Below are positions 56,108 to 64,000 of a stretch of 64,000 bases of DNA, one piece after another. Location of the stretch: the NCBI GenBank assembly GCA_903864315.1, contig CAIPFK010000152.1:124001-188000 (forward strand), in the 5' to 3' direction. Position numbers and translations under genes: made by a program. The notes under the pieces are model-generated. The model saw nothing but the letters and a program-made list of their open reading frames with translations, ran no database searches and was not told where the DNA came from. Source of the stretch: an uncultured Burkholderiales bacterium. GTDB lineage: Bacteria > Pseudomonadota > Gammaproteobacteria > Burkholderiales > Burkholderiaceae_C. How positions within the stretch are numbered: position 1 is the first letter of the stretch; the number at the start of each line of letters is the position of its first letter.

Positions 56108-57114
56108 AAGTCTCACTCACCCGGTATTTGGTTGAGCAGCAACGCGCCAAAGGCAATATCCCCCCCCAACTGCGACTCTTGATTGAAGTCGTCGCGCGCT
56201 CATGCAAGAGCATCAGCCGTGCGGTCAATCAAGGTGCGCTGGGTGGTGTTTTGGGAAGCGCAGGTAGCGAAAACGTGCAAGGCGAAGTCCAAAAGAAGCT
56301 CGACATCATTGCCAACGAAGAACTCATTCAAGCCAATGAATGGGGTGGACATTTGGCGGCGATGGCATCTGAAGAAATGGATGACATCCACGTTGTCCCC
56401 AACCGTTACCCACAAGGCGAGTACTTGCTGCTCTTTGATCCCTTGGATGGATCGAGCAACATAGATGTCAACGTGAGCATTGGGACGATTTTCAGTGTAT
56501 TGAAAAAAACCACGCCCTCGTCTGACGTTCAAACACAAGACTTCTTGCAATCTGGCCGCCAACAAGTGGCAGCAGGCTACTGCGTCTACGGACCCCAAAC
56601 GACCTTGGTATTGACGGTGGGCGACGGTGTTTGCATGTTCACCCTGGACAAGGAAGAAGGCGCTTTCATTTTGACCCAAGACGGCGTTCAAATTCCAACA
56701 CAGACGCAGGAATTTGCCATCAACATGAGCAACATGCGGCATTGGGATGAGCCCGTCAAACGCTATATTGATGAGTGCTTGGCAGGCACTGAAGGTGTGA
56801 GGGGCAAGAACTTCAACATGCGCTGGATTGCCTCCATGGTGGCCGATGTGCACCGCATTTTGATGCGTGGGGGCGTCTTCATGTACCCATGGGACAAGCG
56901 AGAGCCCAACAAACCGGGTAAATTAAGACTGATGTACGAGGCCAACCCCATGAGTTGGTTGGTTGAACAAGCTGGTGGCGCCTCCACCAATGGTCACCAC
57001 GCAATTTTGGACATCAAACCCACGGGTTTGCATGAACGGGTGAGTGTGATTTTGGGCTCCAAGAGCGAGGTTGATCGGGTGACACAGTATCACTTGGATG
57101 CCAAAAAAGCTTGA
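56104..57114 (+). CDS. fbp: Fructose-1,6-bisphosphatase class I
   Basis: [64 protein letters not shown]. Confidence 0.97.
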   Translation: MKVSLTRYLVEQQRAKGNIPPQLRLLIEVVARSCKSISRAVNQGALGGVLGSAGSENVQGEVQKKLDIIANEELIQANEWGGHLAAMASEEMDDIHVVPNRYPQGEYLLLFDPLDGSSNIDVNVSIGTIFSVLKKTTPSSDVQTQDFLQSGRQQVAAGYCVYGPQTTLVLTVGDGVCMFTLDKEEGAFILTQDGVQIPTQTQEFAINMSNMRHWDEPVKRYIDECLAGTEGVRGKNFNMRWIASMVADVHRILMRGGVFMYPWDKREPNKPGKLRLMYEANPMSWLVEQAGGASTNGHHAILDIKPTGLHERVSVILGSKSEVDRVTQYHLDAKKA

Positions 57115-57145
57115 TTTATCTGGTCATCTGTATAATTTCCAATGT

Positions 57146-57221
57146 GCCGCTGTAGCTCAGTTGGTAGAGCAATTCATTCGTAATGAAAAGGTCAGCAGTT
57201 CGATTCCGCTCAGCGGCACCA
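57146..57221 (+). tRNA. tRNA-Thr (anticodon CGT), CCA encoded
   Basis: GCCGCTGTAGCTCAGTTGGTAGAGCAATTCATTCGTAATGAAAAGGTCAGCAGTTCGATTCCGCTCAGCGGCACCA. Confidence 0.95.
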
Positions 57222-57271
57222 TCAACCATGATGACGCCCAAAATGAAAATTGACAACATTTGGGAGACAGT

Positions 57272-57544
57272 ATGAATACACGTAGAGAATTCTTTATCTT
57301 CCTTGGCCCAGTGATCGCAGTTCTTGCGGGTGAACAAGCCTTCGCCATGCCGATGCTGCTTGAGAGCGATCCTGCGGCGAAAAGATTGGGTTACAAATCC
57401 CAAACCGACTCCGCGAAGAGGTGTGGCACGTGTCAACATTTTCAGGGCAAAAAGTATGATGGTATAGGCGGCTGCCCACTGTTTCCAGGCAAGGCAGTCA
57501 ATACCAATGCGGTGTGCAATGAGTATGCTGACAGAACCAAATAA
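57272..57544 (+). CDS. High-potential iron-sulfur protein (HiPIP)
   Basis: Tat-like MNTRREFFIFLG signal; CGTCQHFQG...GGCPLFPGKAVNTNAVCNEY. Confidence 0.82.
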   Translation: MNTRREFFIFLGPVIAVLAGEQAFAMPMLLESDPAAKRLGYKSQTDSAKRCGTCQHFQGKKYDGIGGCPLFPGKAVNTNAVCNEYADRTK

Positions 57545-57667
57545 CTGCTTCTAACTGAGTCCAACACCGCCGATCGCCGCTACAGACTTCTTGGCTCTAA
57601 GTCCAGACTGGGTCTATGGCTACAACGCTTGGGAGGCACCGCCGGTGCCGCACTTGCAAGAAACGAC

Positions 57668-58663
57668 TCAATCGTGCTGGATGGCGATGGCGATTTTTCC
57701 AAATTGCTCATTGCCCATCAAATAGTCTTGGGCTGCTTGTAAATCAGTCCACTCAAAGGTTTTGCTCAAGATGGGTTTGATGGCACCGCTCTCAAGACCC
57801 GCCCAAACGTCCTTGACAAAAAGCGCACTGCACGCTTGCGTCTCTTCAAGCGTGCGTGTGCGAAACGTGCGCCCAATGATGCGTGCGTTTTTACGAGCCA
57901 ACTCATCCAAATTGATAGGCGCCGTGGATCCGGCATTTCTTCCCACCGTGATCAGTCGACCCTTGAGCGCGAGCACATCCAAATTGCTCTCGAGCATGGT
58001 GGAACCCACTTGGTCAATGATCAGATTCACCCCAAGGCCCTGGGTGAGGCGCTTGACTTGTTCAGGCCAATCGACTTCAGTGGTGTTGATCACATGATCT
58101 GCCCCGAGCTCCTTCAATAGGGGCATCTTGTGGGCACTGCGGGTGGTGGCCACCACTGTTTTGGCACCCAGGTATTTGGCCATTTGAATTGCCGTCACCC
58201 CCACGCCCGAGGATCCAGCAGTCACCATCACGCTCTCACCTTTTTGCAAGGCACCACTCACCAATGCGTCATGGGCAGTGATGAACACATTGGGCACGCA
58301 ACCCGCCTCTAACCATGACAAGTTGGCAGGCTTCTTGATCAAAGAGCCGACACTAGCCAAAGCATACTGAGCAAAACCACCCCCTGCTCGCGCCATGACC
58401 TCTTGTCCCACATGCCAACCCACCACCCCAGCGCCCAAGGACTCAATCGTCCCGGAGAACTCGATGCCAGTGGCCAAGGGTTTGGCGTCCGGACTCTTGA
58501 GCTTTAAAACCCCTTGTGCCTCTCCCCGGTTGACAGAACTTCCATGGACTTTGACCAGGACCTCGCCAGCCTTGGGGATGGGCTTTGCTTGTTCGACCTG
58601 ACGGTAAACGCCCCCCTGTGCACTGGGAAACACCAACATTTGAAGCATCATTTCTGTACTCAT
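57668..58663 (-). CDS. Zinc-type alcohol dehydrogenase / quinone oxidoreductase family protein
   Basis: MDR superfamily; MVTAGSSGVGVTAIQMAKYLGAKTVVATTRS. Confidence 0.9.
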   Translation of the reverse strand: MSTEMMLQMLVFPSAQGGVYRQVEQAKPIPKAGEVLVKVHGSSVNRGEAQGVLKLKSPDAKPLATGIEFSGTIESLGAGVVGWHVGQEVMARAGGGFAQYALASVGSLIKKPANLSWLEAGCVPNVFITAHDALVSGALQKGESVMVTAGSSGVGVTAIQMAKYLGAKTVVATTRSAHKMPLLKELGADHVINTTEVDWPEQVKRLTQGLGVNLIIDQVGSTMLESNLDVLALKGRLITVGRNAGSTAPINLDELARKNARIIGRTFRTRTLEETQACSALFVKDVWAGLESGAIKPILSKTFEWTDLQAAQDYLMGNEQFGKIAIAIQHD

Positions 58664-58895
58664 AGAGCCCTCATCAATAAATTTTCATCAACATTCAACT
58701 CACACGTTTCACCCCACGGCCTATTGTAGAAAAAGATCCATCAAGCGAAGCCAAGAATTACCCTTGACCCCTTAAGATTGCATTGGGCATGCATAATGGA
58801 TGCCAAGTGCGGCCATCAGCCCATTGGATGCAGATCTACGAATCCAACCCACGATTGAACTGATTTTTTTCAATCTCCAAAGAAGGAGGGTCCCC

Positions 58896-59363
58896 ATGAT
58901 TTACAAAGAGAGAATGACTGCTCAAATGCAAGGCGATTTTGTCGTATTTCTGATCGGCATGCGATTCAATCAACCCTGGAAAATCCACCAGTGGCTGCCT
59001 GTCGTTCGCGGCATGGGCCAAATGCTCTCTGAGTTGTACAGTCGCCCTGAGCTGGGACTCGTGCACCACGAAATGTGGTTTGCACGAACCATCATCCAAG
59101 TACAGTACTGGAGGTCGATGGAACAACTGCTCGATTACGCAAAAAACAAGGATGCTGAGCATCTGCCAGCTTGGAAAAACTTCAATCGCCATATTGCAAA
59201 AAATGCAAGCGTTGGGATTTGGCATGAAACCTATGCTGCGCAAAAGGGAAGCTACGAAAACATCTACCACAACATGCCGGCTTTTGGTCTGGGACGGGCT
59301 GGACAATTGGTTCCTGTTCATGGCAAAAGAGACTCCGCCCAGGAGCGGCTTGTCAACTCCTAA
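58896..59363 (+). CDS. DUF4188 domain-containing protein
   Basis: MIYKERMTAQMQGDFVVFLIGMRFNQPWKIHQWLPVVRGMGQMLSEL; GIWHETYAAQKGSYENIYHNMPAFGLGRAG. Confidence 0.8.
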   Translation: MIYKERMTAQMQGDFVVFLIGMRFNQPWKIHQWLPVVRGMGQMLSELYSRPELGLVHHEMWFARTIIQVQYWRSMEQLLDYAKNKDAEHLPAWKNFNRHIAKNASVGIWHETYAAQKGSYENIYHNMPAFGLGRAGQLVPVHGKRDSAQERLVNS

Positions 59364-59421
59364 GCCACCCATCCTGAATTCAACTCAACGACAGGCCCCA
59401 CCCAATGCCAGAAAGGCGTTC

Positions 59422-59700
59422 ATGAGCGACAACGACCAAGACTTGATCAGACTCACTGCTTTGCAAGAGGTGGCCCAGGGCAATGTCAACCCAACGCTTT
59501 GGTCCAAGGCCAAAGAACTGGCCAAGGGACAAACCGAGCTGATCGAAAAACACTACATCACACTCAGGATGATGGCCATGCAAGACACCATCAAGTCACA
59601 TGTGCGCAATCAAGTCAAAGCCGAGATCGCCAAAAGCTTGGCGCGTTCGCCAGATTTCTTGAACGCCAAGGACTTGCTCAAACGAAGAACATCAAAGTAA
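59422..59700 (+). CDS. Hypothetical protein
   Basis: 92-aa helical protein starting MSDNDQDLIRLTALQEVAQGNVNPTLWSKAKELAKGQ; the longer 59080 ORF overlaps DUF4188 out of frame. Confidence 0.6.
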   Translation: MSDNDQDLIRLTALQEVAQGNVNPTLWSKAKELAKGQTELIEKHYITLRMMAMQDTIKSHVRNQVKAEIAKSLARSPDFLNAKDLLKRRTSK

Positions 59701-61032
59701 AACTCTCGGCACCTTGAGTGGTGTGGCCTTGACTTTTTCAATGCGCCGCCCCTCAAGGGTTTGGACCGTCAGGGTCCAGCCTTCACATTGAACGCTGTCA
59801 CCCACGTCGCAGACCCGACCACTCAGCGCGAAAATCAAACCACCCAAGGTGTTGTAGTGTCCCTTGTCTTCAAAAGGCAAGTGGTGCTCGATCCCGAGAC
59901 TCATTTTCAACTCCTGAATGGGCATCAAACCTTCCAAAACCTTGGAGCCATCAGTCTCAATCGTCTCCTTGCCTTGCATGGGCTTGGCGGCCAAGGCCCA
60001 CTCGCCCGTGATGGCTTCGAGCAAATCGCGTGGAGTCAACAGCCCTTGGACATCGCCATACTCATCCACCACCAAGACCATGCGCGCTGCAGTCGTCAAA
60101 TAGTCGTGGGTGAGTTTGTCAGGGCGGCGAAATTGCTCCAGCAAATCTAGGCCCGTCAGGGTCTCGGGCACAAAGGAGGCGGGAGTGGCCAACTGAGCCA
60201 TGGTGATGTGTGCATTCGATGGATCGACCTTCTCGATCATCTGTCCCAAACTCACAATACCGATCACATGGCTCAAATCCCCACGGCAAACGGGGTACCA
60301 AGAATGGTAAGTTTCATTTCTTATTTTTTCATGCGCTTGTTGAGCGGAGCTTTCAGCGCTCAGCCACACAATTTCACTGCGCGGCACCATCATCGAGGTC
60401 AAGGGGCGGTCATCCAAGTGAAAGACGTTTTTCACCATCTGGTGCTCTTGCATTTCAATCAAACCTGCGTCCACACCTTCGGACAAACTGGCACTGATCT
60501 CTTCTTGAGTGACGACTCGTTTGGCCTGTGCGTCGATGCGCAAAAACCTCAGCAGCATCATGGTGCTCCATGACAAAAACCAAACCAGCGGCTTGGCCAC
60601 TCGGGCCAAAGCCAGCATCGTGGGTGCACACCCACGGGCCACTTGTTCAGGATACAGCTGACCAATTCGCTTGGGCACCAACTCGCCAAACACCAAGGTG
60701 AAACAAGTGATCAAAGCCACCACCACGGCTGTGGCCACGATGTGCGAGAAGTCGCTTGAGACCCCCAATCGCTCAAAATAAACGGTGAGCAATTGACTGT
60801 ATGCTGCATCGCCCAAGATGCCATTTAAAATACCGATGCTGGTGATGCCCACTTGAACAGTGGATAAAAATTGCGTGGGCTGCTCCATGAGCGCCAAAGC
60901 AGCACGCGCGTTGGCATCTCCCGCGTCCAACCACACCTGAAGTCGAGTTTTTCGACTCGACGCCAAGGCCATTTCTGACATGGCGAACACGCCATTGATG
61001 AAAGTCAGTAAGATGATGACAAATAAATTCAA
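59692..61032 (-). CDS. Hemolysin/CNNM-CorC family transporter with CBS domains
   Basis: FAMSEMALASSRKTRLQ; MVPRSEIVWLS; VDEYGDVQGLLTPRDLLEAITGEW. Confidence 0.92.
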   Translation of the reverse strand: MNLFVIILLTFINGVFAMSEMALASSRKTRLQVWLDAGDANARAALALMEQPTQFLSTVQVGITSIGILNGILGDAAYSQLLTVYFERLGVSSDFSHIVATAVVVALITCFTLVFGELVPKRIGQLYPEQVARGCAPTMLALARVAKPLVWFLSWSTMMLLRFLRIDAQAKRVVTQEEISASLSEGVDAGLIEMQEHQMVKNVFHLDDRPLTSMMVPRSEIVWLSAESSAQQAHEKIRNETYHSWYPVCRGDLSHVIGIVSLGQMIEKVDPSNAHITMAQLATPASFVPETLTGLDLLEQFRRPDKLTHDYLTTAARMVLVVDEYGDVQGLLTPRDLLEAITGEWALAAKPMQGKETIETDGSKVLEGLMPIQELKMSLGIEHHLPFEDKGHYNTLGGLIFALSGRVCDVGDSVQCEGWTLTVQTLEGRRIEKVKATPLKVPRVLL

Positions 61033-61092
61033 AACGCTTGCTCTCTAGAAGTTCTCTCGTCCACTCTTTTATTGTCTCTCGAATTCATCCAC

Positions 61093-61977
61093 ATGTCACT
61101 CTATCTCATTGGAGACGTCCAGGGCTGCAATGCAAGTCTTGGACAGTTGCTCGAGCTCATCGATTTTTCGCCCAGCAAAGACACCGCCTATTTTTTAGGC
61201 GATTTGATCAACCGCGGGCCAGACAACGTGGGCGTGATCCGACGATTGATGCACATGGGATCGAGTGCGCAGTGTATCTTGGGCAACCATGATTTGCATT
61301 ATTTGGCCGTCGAACAAGACATTCGCACCGTCAAACGAGGCGACACCGTACAAGACTTGTTGCACGCCGTTGACAGACAAGTTCTGACCCATTGGCTTCG
61401 GCAACAATCCATGGCGCTTGAAGTCTCGAACTACTTGCTCGTGCACGCGGGGGTTTTACCCAGTTGGAGTACTGAGAAAACGCTGGCCCTCGCCCATGAG
61501 GTGGAGGATGCATTGCGGGGCCCCCATTACACTGAGTTTTTGCTAGAAATGTATGGCAACGAGCCAAGCACTTGGACAGACAGTCTCAAAGGCCATGAAC
61601 GGCTTCGGGTGATCGTGAATGTCCTCACCCGCATGCGCTTTTGCACACCACTTGGAGAGTTGGACTTCATGGCCAAATCGGGCTTGGAAAATGCGCCTGT
61701 GGGTTTCATGCCGTGGTTTGACGTCCCCATGCGTGCCAGTGCGGACACCAACATTGCCTTTGGTCACTGGTCCACGGCAGGCGGCATCGAGAGAAATGGC
61801 GTGGTCTGCGTGGACACGGGTTGTGTTTGGGGTCGTGAATTGAGTGCCCTTCAAATCCCCAATCAAGCGCCTGGTGAGGGCTTGGCGTTGTGGCCCGATC
61901 AGGCGTTAAAGTCCAGTGAACAAGTGAGCGGCATCTGGTTCAAGCAAGCTTCGCTTGAACCACACATCGACTTTTAA
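61093..61977 (+). CDS. apaH: Symmetrical bis(5'-nucleosyl)-tetraphosphatase
   Basis: MSLYLIGDVQGCNASLGQLLELI; FLGDLINRGPDNVGVIRRL; ILGNHDLHYLA. Confidence 0.95.
   Translation: MSLYLIGDVQGCNASLGQLLELIDFSPSKDTAYFLGDLINRGPDNVGVIRRLMHMGSSAQCILGNHDLHYLAVEQDIRTVKRGDTVQDLLHAVDRQVLTHWLRQQSMALEVSNYLLVHAGVLPSWSTEKTLALAHEVEDALRGPHYTEFLLEMYGNEPSTWTDSLKGHERLRVIVNVLTRMRFCTPLGELDFMAKSGLENAPVGFMPWFDVPMRASADTNIAFGHWSTAGGIERNGVVCVDTGCVWGRELSALQIPNQAPGEGLALWPDQALKSSEQVSGIWFKQASLEPHIDF
61937..61961. repeat. Perfect 9-bp inverted repeat within apaH 3' end
   Basis: GGTTCAAGC-AAGCTTC-GCTTGAACC read directly. Confidence 0.85.
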
Positions 61978-63467
61978 ACCTCTTCGGACTTAAAGAGTGC
62001 GGCCACTTTGCGCTTGGGTTTGATATTGGCTGAAATGGACCGCGCAGCAGGTTTTTCAGCCACTTCCCAACTCGGTGCTTGATCAGCGGGCACCGATGCT
62101 TCGTAGGGCTTGTCAAAAAACGGATCCTTGGGCGCAGTGTTGGATCTGGAAGCATAACGACTAGCACCCCAAGACGATGGCGTATGGGCATGCTCTTTAG
62201 CGCCTCGACTGTCCTCGTCGTGATAAGGGCGGCGCTCGCGTGGAGCGCGTGAGTCACGGGCTTCAACCCGCTCGCGCGGTTCACGATGATCTCGTCGATC
62301 ACCTCGGGAGGCATCGCGACGAAACTCATCTTCGAACTCCATGGGCAATATGTCGATTTTCTTTTTGAGAATTTTTTCGATATCGCTCACCAAACGCTGA
62401 TCACTGGCAGACACAAAACTGACGGCCAAACCCGATGCGCCGGCACGTCCAGTGCGCCCGATGCGGTGCACGTAATCTTCGGCATTGAAAGGCAAATCAA
62501 AGTTGAACACTGCGGGCACATCTTTGATGTCAAGACCGCGCGCAGCCACATCGGTGCAAATCAACAAATCAACTCCACCACTCTTGAAAGCTTCCAGGGC
62601 CTTCAAGCGCTCGTCTTGGCTCTTGTCACCATGCAACGCTGTCGTTTTTAAGCCATCTTGCTCCAATGAGCGCGCAAGCCTTGCACAACCGAGTTTGCTG
62701 TTGACAAAGACAAAGGCCTGACCGATTTTGTTTTGCTTGAGGATCGACTTGAGTGCTCGACGCTTGTCCTCATCCCCAACGCTGAAGAACTGCTGAATGA
62801 CGGTGGAAGCGGTTTCATTGGGTCTGGCCACCTCAATGGTGACGGGATCTTGCAAATAGCTCCCCGCCAAGCGCTTGATCTCAGTGGAGAATGTGGCGGA
62901 AAACAAAAGGGTGGTTCGTTGCTTGGGCAAAAAACTCAAAATTCTTTGCAAGTCTGGCAAAAAGCCAATATCGAGCATGCGGTCGGCTTCATCTAGCACG
63001 ACATATTCCACCTGGTTCAAAACCACATTTTTGGCCTCGATGTGGTCAAGCAGTCGACCTGGTGTTGCCACCAAGACTTCAACGCCTTTTTTAAGCTCAA
63101 TCGTTTGTGGCTTCATGTCCATGCCACCAAACACCACCGCACTTCTGAGGTTGGTGTACTGGGCGTAGAGCTTGACTTGTTGAGCAACTTGATCGGCCAA
63201 CTCGCGAGTGGGCAGCAAGACCAATGCGCGCACGGGATGCCGGGCTGGGGACGTGGATGTGTTCTCGTGCTTTAAAAGCCTCTGCAGCAAGGGCAAAGAA
63301 AACGCCGCTGTCTTGCCTGTACCGGTTTGGGCAGCACCCATGACGTCTCGACCGCTCAATACCACAGGGATGGCCTGGGCTTGAATAGGGGTCATGGATT
63401 CGTAGCCCATTTCGGCCACGGCTCGTGCTAGCTCGGGGGCTAGCTGCAAATTTGAAAATGAACTCAT
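61974..63467 (-). CDS. rhlE: DEAD-box ATP-dependent RNA helicase RhlE
   Basis: AAQTGTGKTAAFSLPLLQRL; VLDEADRMLD; SATFS; HRIGRTGRAG; Arg-rich C-terminal tail. Confidence 0.93.
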   Translation of the reverse strand: MSSFSNLQLAPELARAVAEMGYESMTPIQAQAIPVVLSGRDVMGAAQTGTGKTAAFSLPLLQRLLKHENTSTSPARHPVRALVLLPTRELADQVAQQVKLYAQYTNLRSAVVFGGMDMKPQTIELKKGVEVLVATPGRLLDHIEAKNVVLNQVEYVVLDEADRMLDIGFLPDLQRILSFLPKQRTTLLFSATFSTEIKRLAGSYLQDPVTIEVARPNETASTVIQQFFSVGDEDKRRALKSILKQNKIGQAFVFVNSKLGCARLARSLEQDGLKTTALHGDKSQDERLKALEAFKSGGVDLLICTDVAARGLDIKDVPAVFNFDLPFNAEDYVHRIGRTGRAGASGLAVSFVSASDQRLVSDIEKILKKKIDILPMEFEDEFRRDASRGDRRDHREPRERVEARDSRAPRERRPYHDEDSRGAKEHAHTPSSWGASRYASRSNTAPKDPFFDKPYEASVPADQAPSWEVAEKPAARSISANIKPKRKVAALFKSEEV

Positions 63468-63514
63468 GTAATCTGTCTATTGTCGCACTGAACAGGGTCA
63501 GAACCTAAAAACCT

Positions 63515-64000
63515 TCATGTTTTAGGCAACGTCACGCCACTTTGACCTTGGTATTTTCCGCCCCGATCCTTGTAGCTCGTCTCGCAGACCTCATCGCTTT
63601 CAAAGAAAAGCACCTGCGCACAGCCTTCGCCAGCATAAATTTTGGCCGGCAGTGGCGTGGTATTGCTGAACTCCAACGTGACAAAGCCCTCCCACTCAGG
63701 CTCAAAAGGGGTCACGTTCACGATGATGCCGCATCTCGCGTAGGTACTTTTGCCCAAACAAATGGTCAACACATTGCGAGGAATGCGGAAATACTCAACC
63801 GTCCTGGCCAAGGCAAAGCTATTGGGAGGGATGACGCACACCTCGGCTTCGATATCGACAAAACTGCGCTCATCAAAGTTTTTGGGGTCCACCACGGTGG
63901 AATAAATGTTGGTGAACACCTTGAATTCAGGGGCACAACGGATATCGTAGCCGTAACTGCTGGTGCCGTAGCTGACAATTTTCTTACCATCCTGGGTACG
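63515..64000 (-). CDS. dcd: dCTP deaminase (5' end beyond window)
   Basis: Frame reads through to 64000: [51 protein letters not shown]...; ORF-track start at 63919 is an internal GTG. Confidence 0.93.
   Translation of the reverse strand, partial: RTQDGKKIVSYGTSSYGYDIRCAPEFKVFTNIYSTVVDPKNFDERSFVDIEAEVCVIPPNSFALARTVEYFRIPRNVLTICLGKSTYARCGIIVNVTPFEPEWEGFVTLEFSNTTPLPAKIYAGEGCAQVLFFESDEVCETSYKDRGGKYQGQSGVTLPKT

Noticed and set aside
63504-63526. CCTAAAA...TTTTAGG as dcd terminator
   Set aside because: AT-rich weak stem overlapping the dcd stop codon with no following T-run on the dcd strand.
1-64000. CRISPR arrays, transposases, integrases, toxin-antitoxin or phage-defence modules
   Set aside because: Looked for repeat-spacer patterns and characteristic motifs; none seen. 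Short tandem repeats at 2493 and 16021 are not CRISPR-like.

Overview
The window looks like ordinary chromosome from a betaproteobacterium, probably Burkholderiales (inferred from gene families and gene order). It is almost fully coding. Main blocks in order: pmbA / darP(yjgA)-mog; nitroreductase; cysE-trmJ; suhB; mutS plus an Anbu proteasome-type peptidase; uppP; glnS; a small AT-richer insert (secreted Cys/His protein, DUF6803-like membrane protein, Bbp2-like porin); DUF1178; the complete 14-gene nuoA-N complex I operon; tRNA-Leu(GAG); secG-tpiA-quinone oxidoreductase-pnp-rpsO; hsp20; tsaD; a nasT-like ANTAR regulator followed by a nitrate/nitrite assimilation operon (nrtABD-like ABC transporter, nirB, nirD, nasA, ybiB, cobA); prfB with its programmed +1 frameshift; pepN-fbp; tRNA-Thr(CGT); HiPIP; quinone oxidoreductase; DUF4188; CNNM/CorC-like protein; apaH; rhlE; partial dcd. 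The best regulatory finding is the nasT-nrtA intergenic region. There a GG-N10-GC sigma54-type promoter, an ANTAR-type hexaloop hairpin (AACGAA), and a strong intrinsic terminator with a 9-T tail lie in order just before the transporter gene, with no nasS sensor gene next to nasT. Other points of interest: an H1/AlgP-like lysine-alanine-threonine tail on DarP built on a 12-bp tandem repeat; an Anbu gene overlapping mutS by 4 bp without its usual partner genes; two FNR/Anr-like boxes; and a candidate sigma32 promoter for hsp20. I saw no CRISPR array, transposase, phage module or obvious defence system. I found no clearly novel system, only unusual arrangements of known families.
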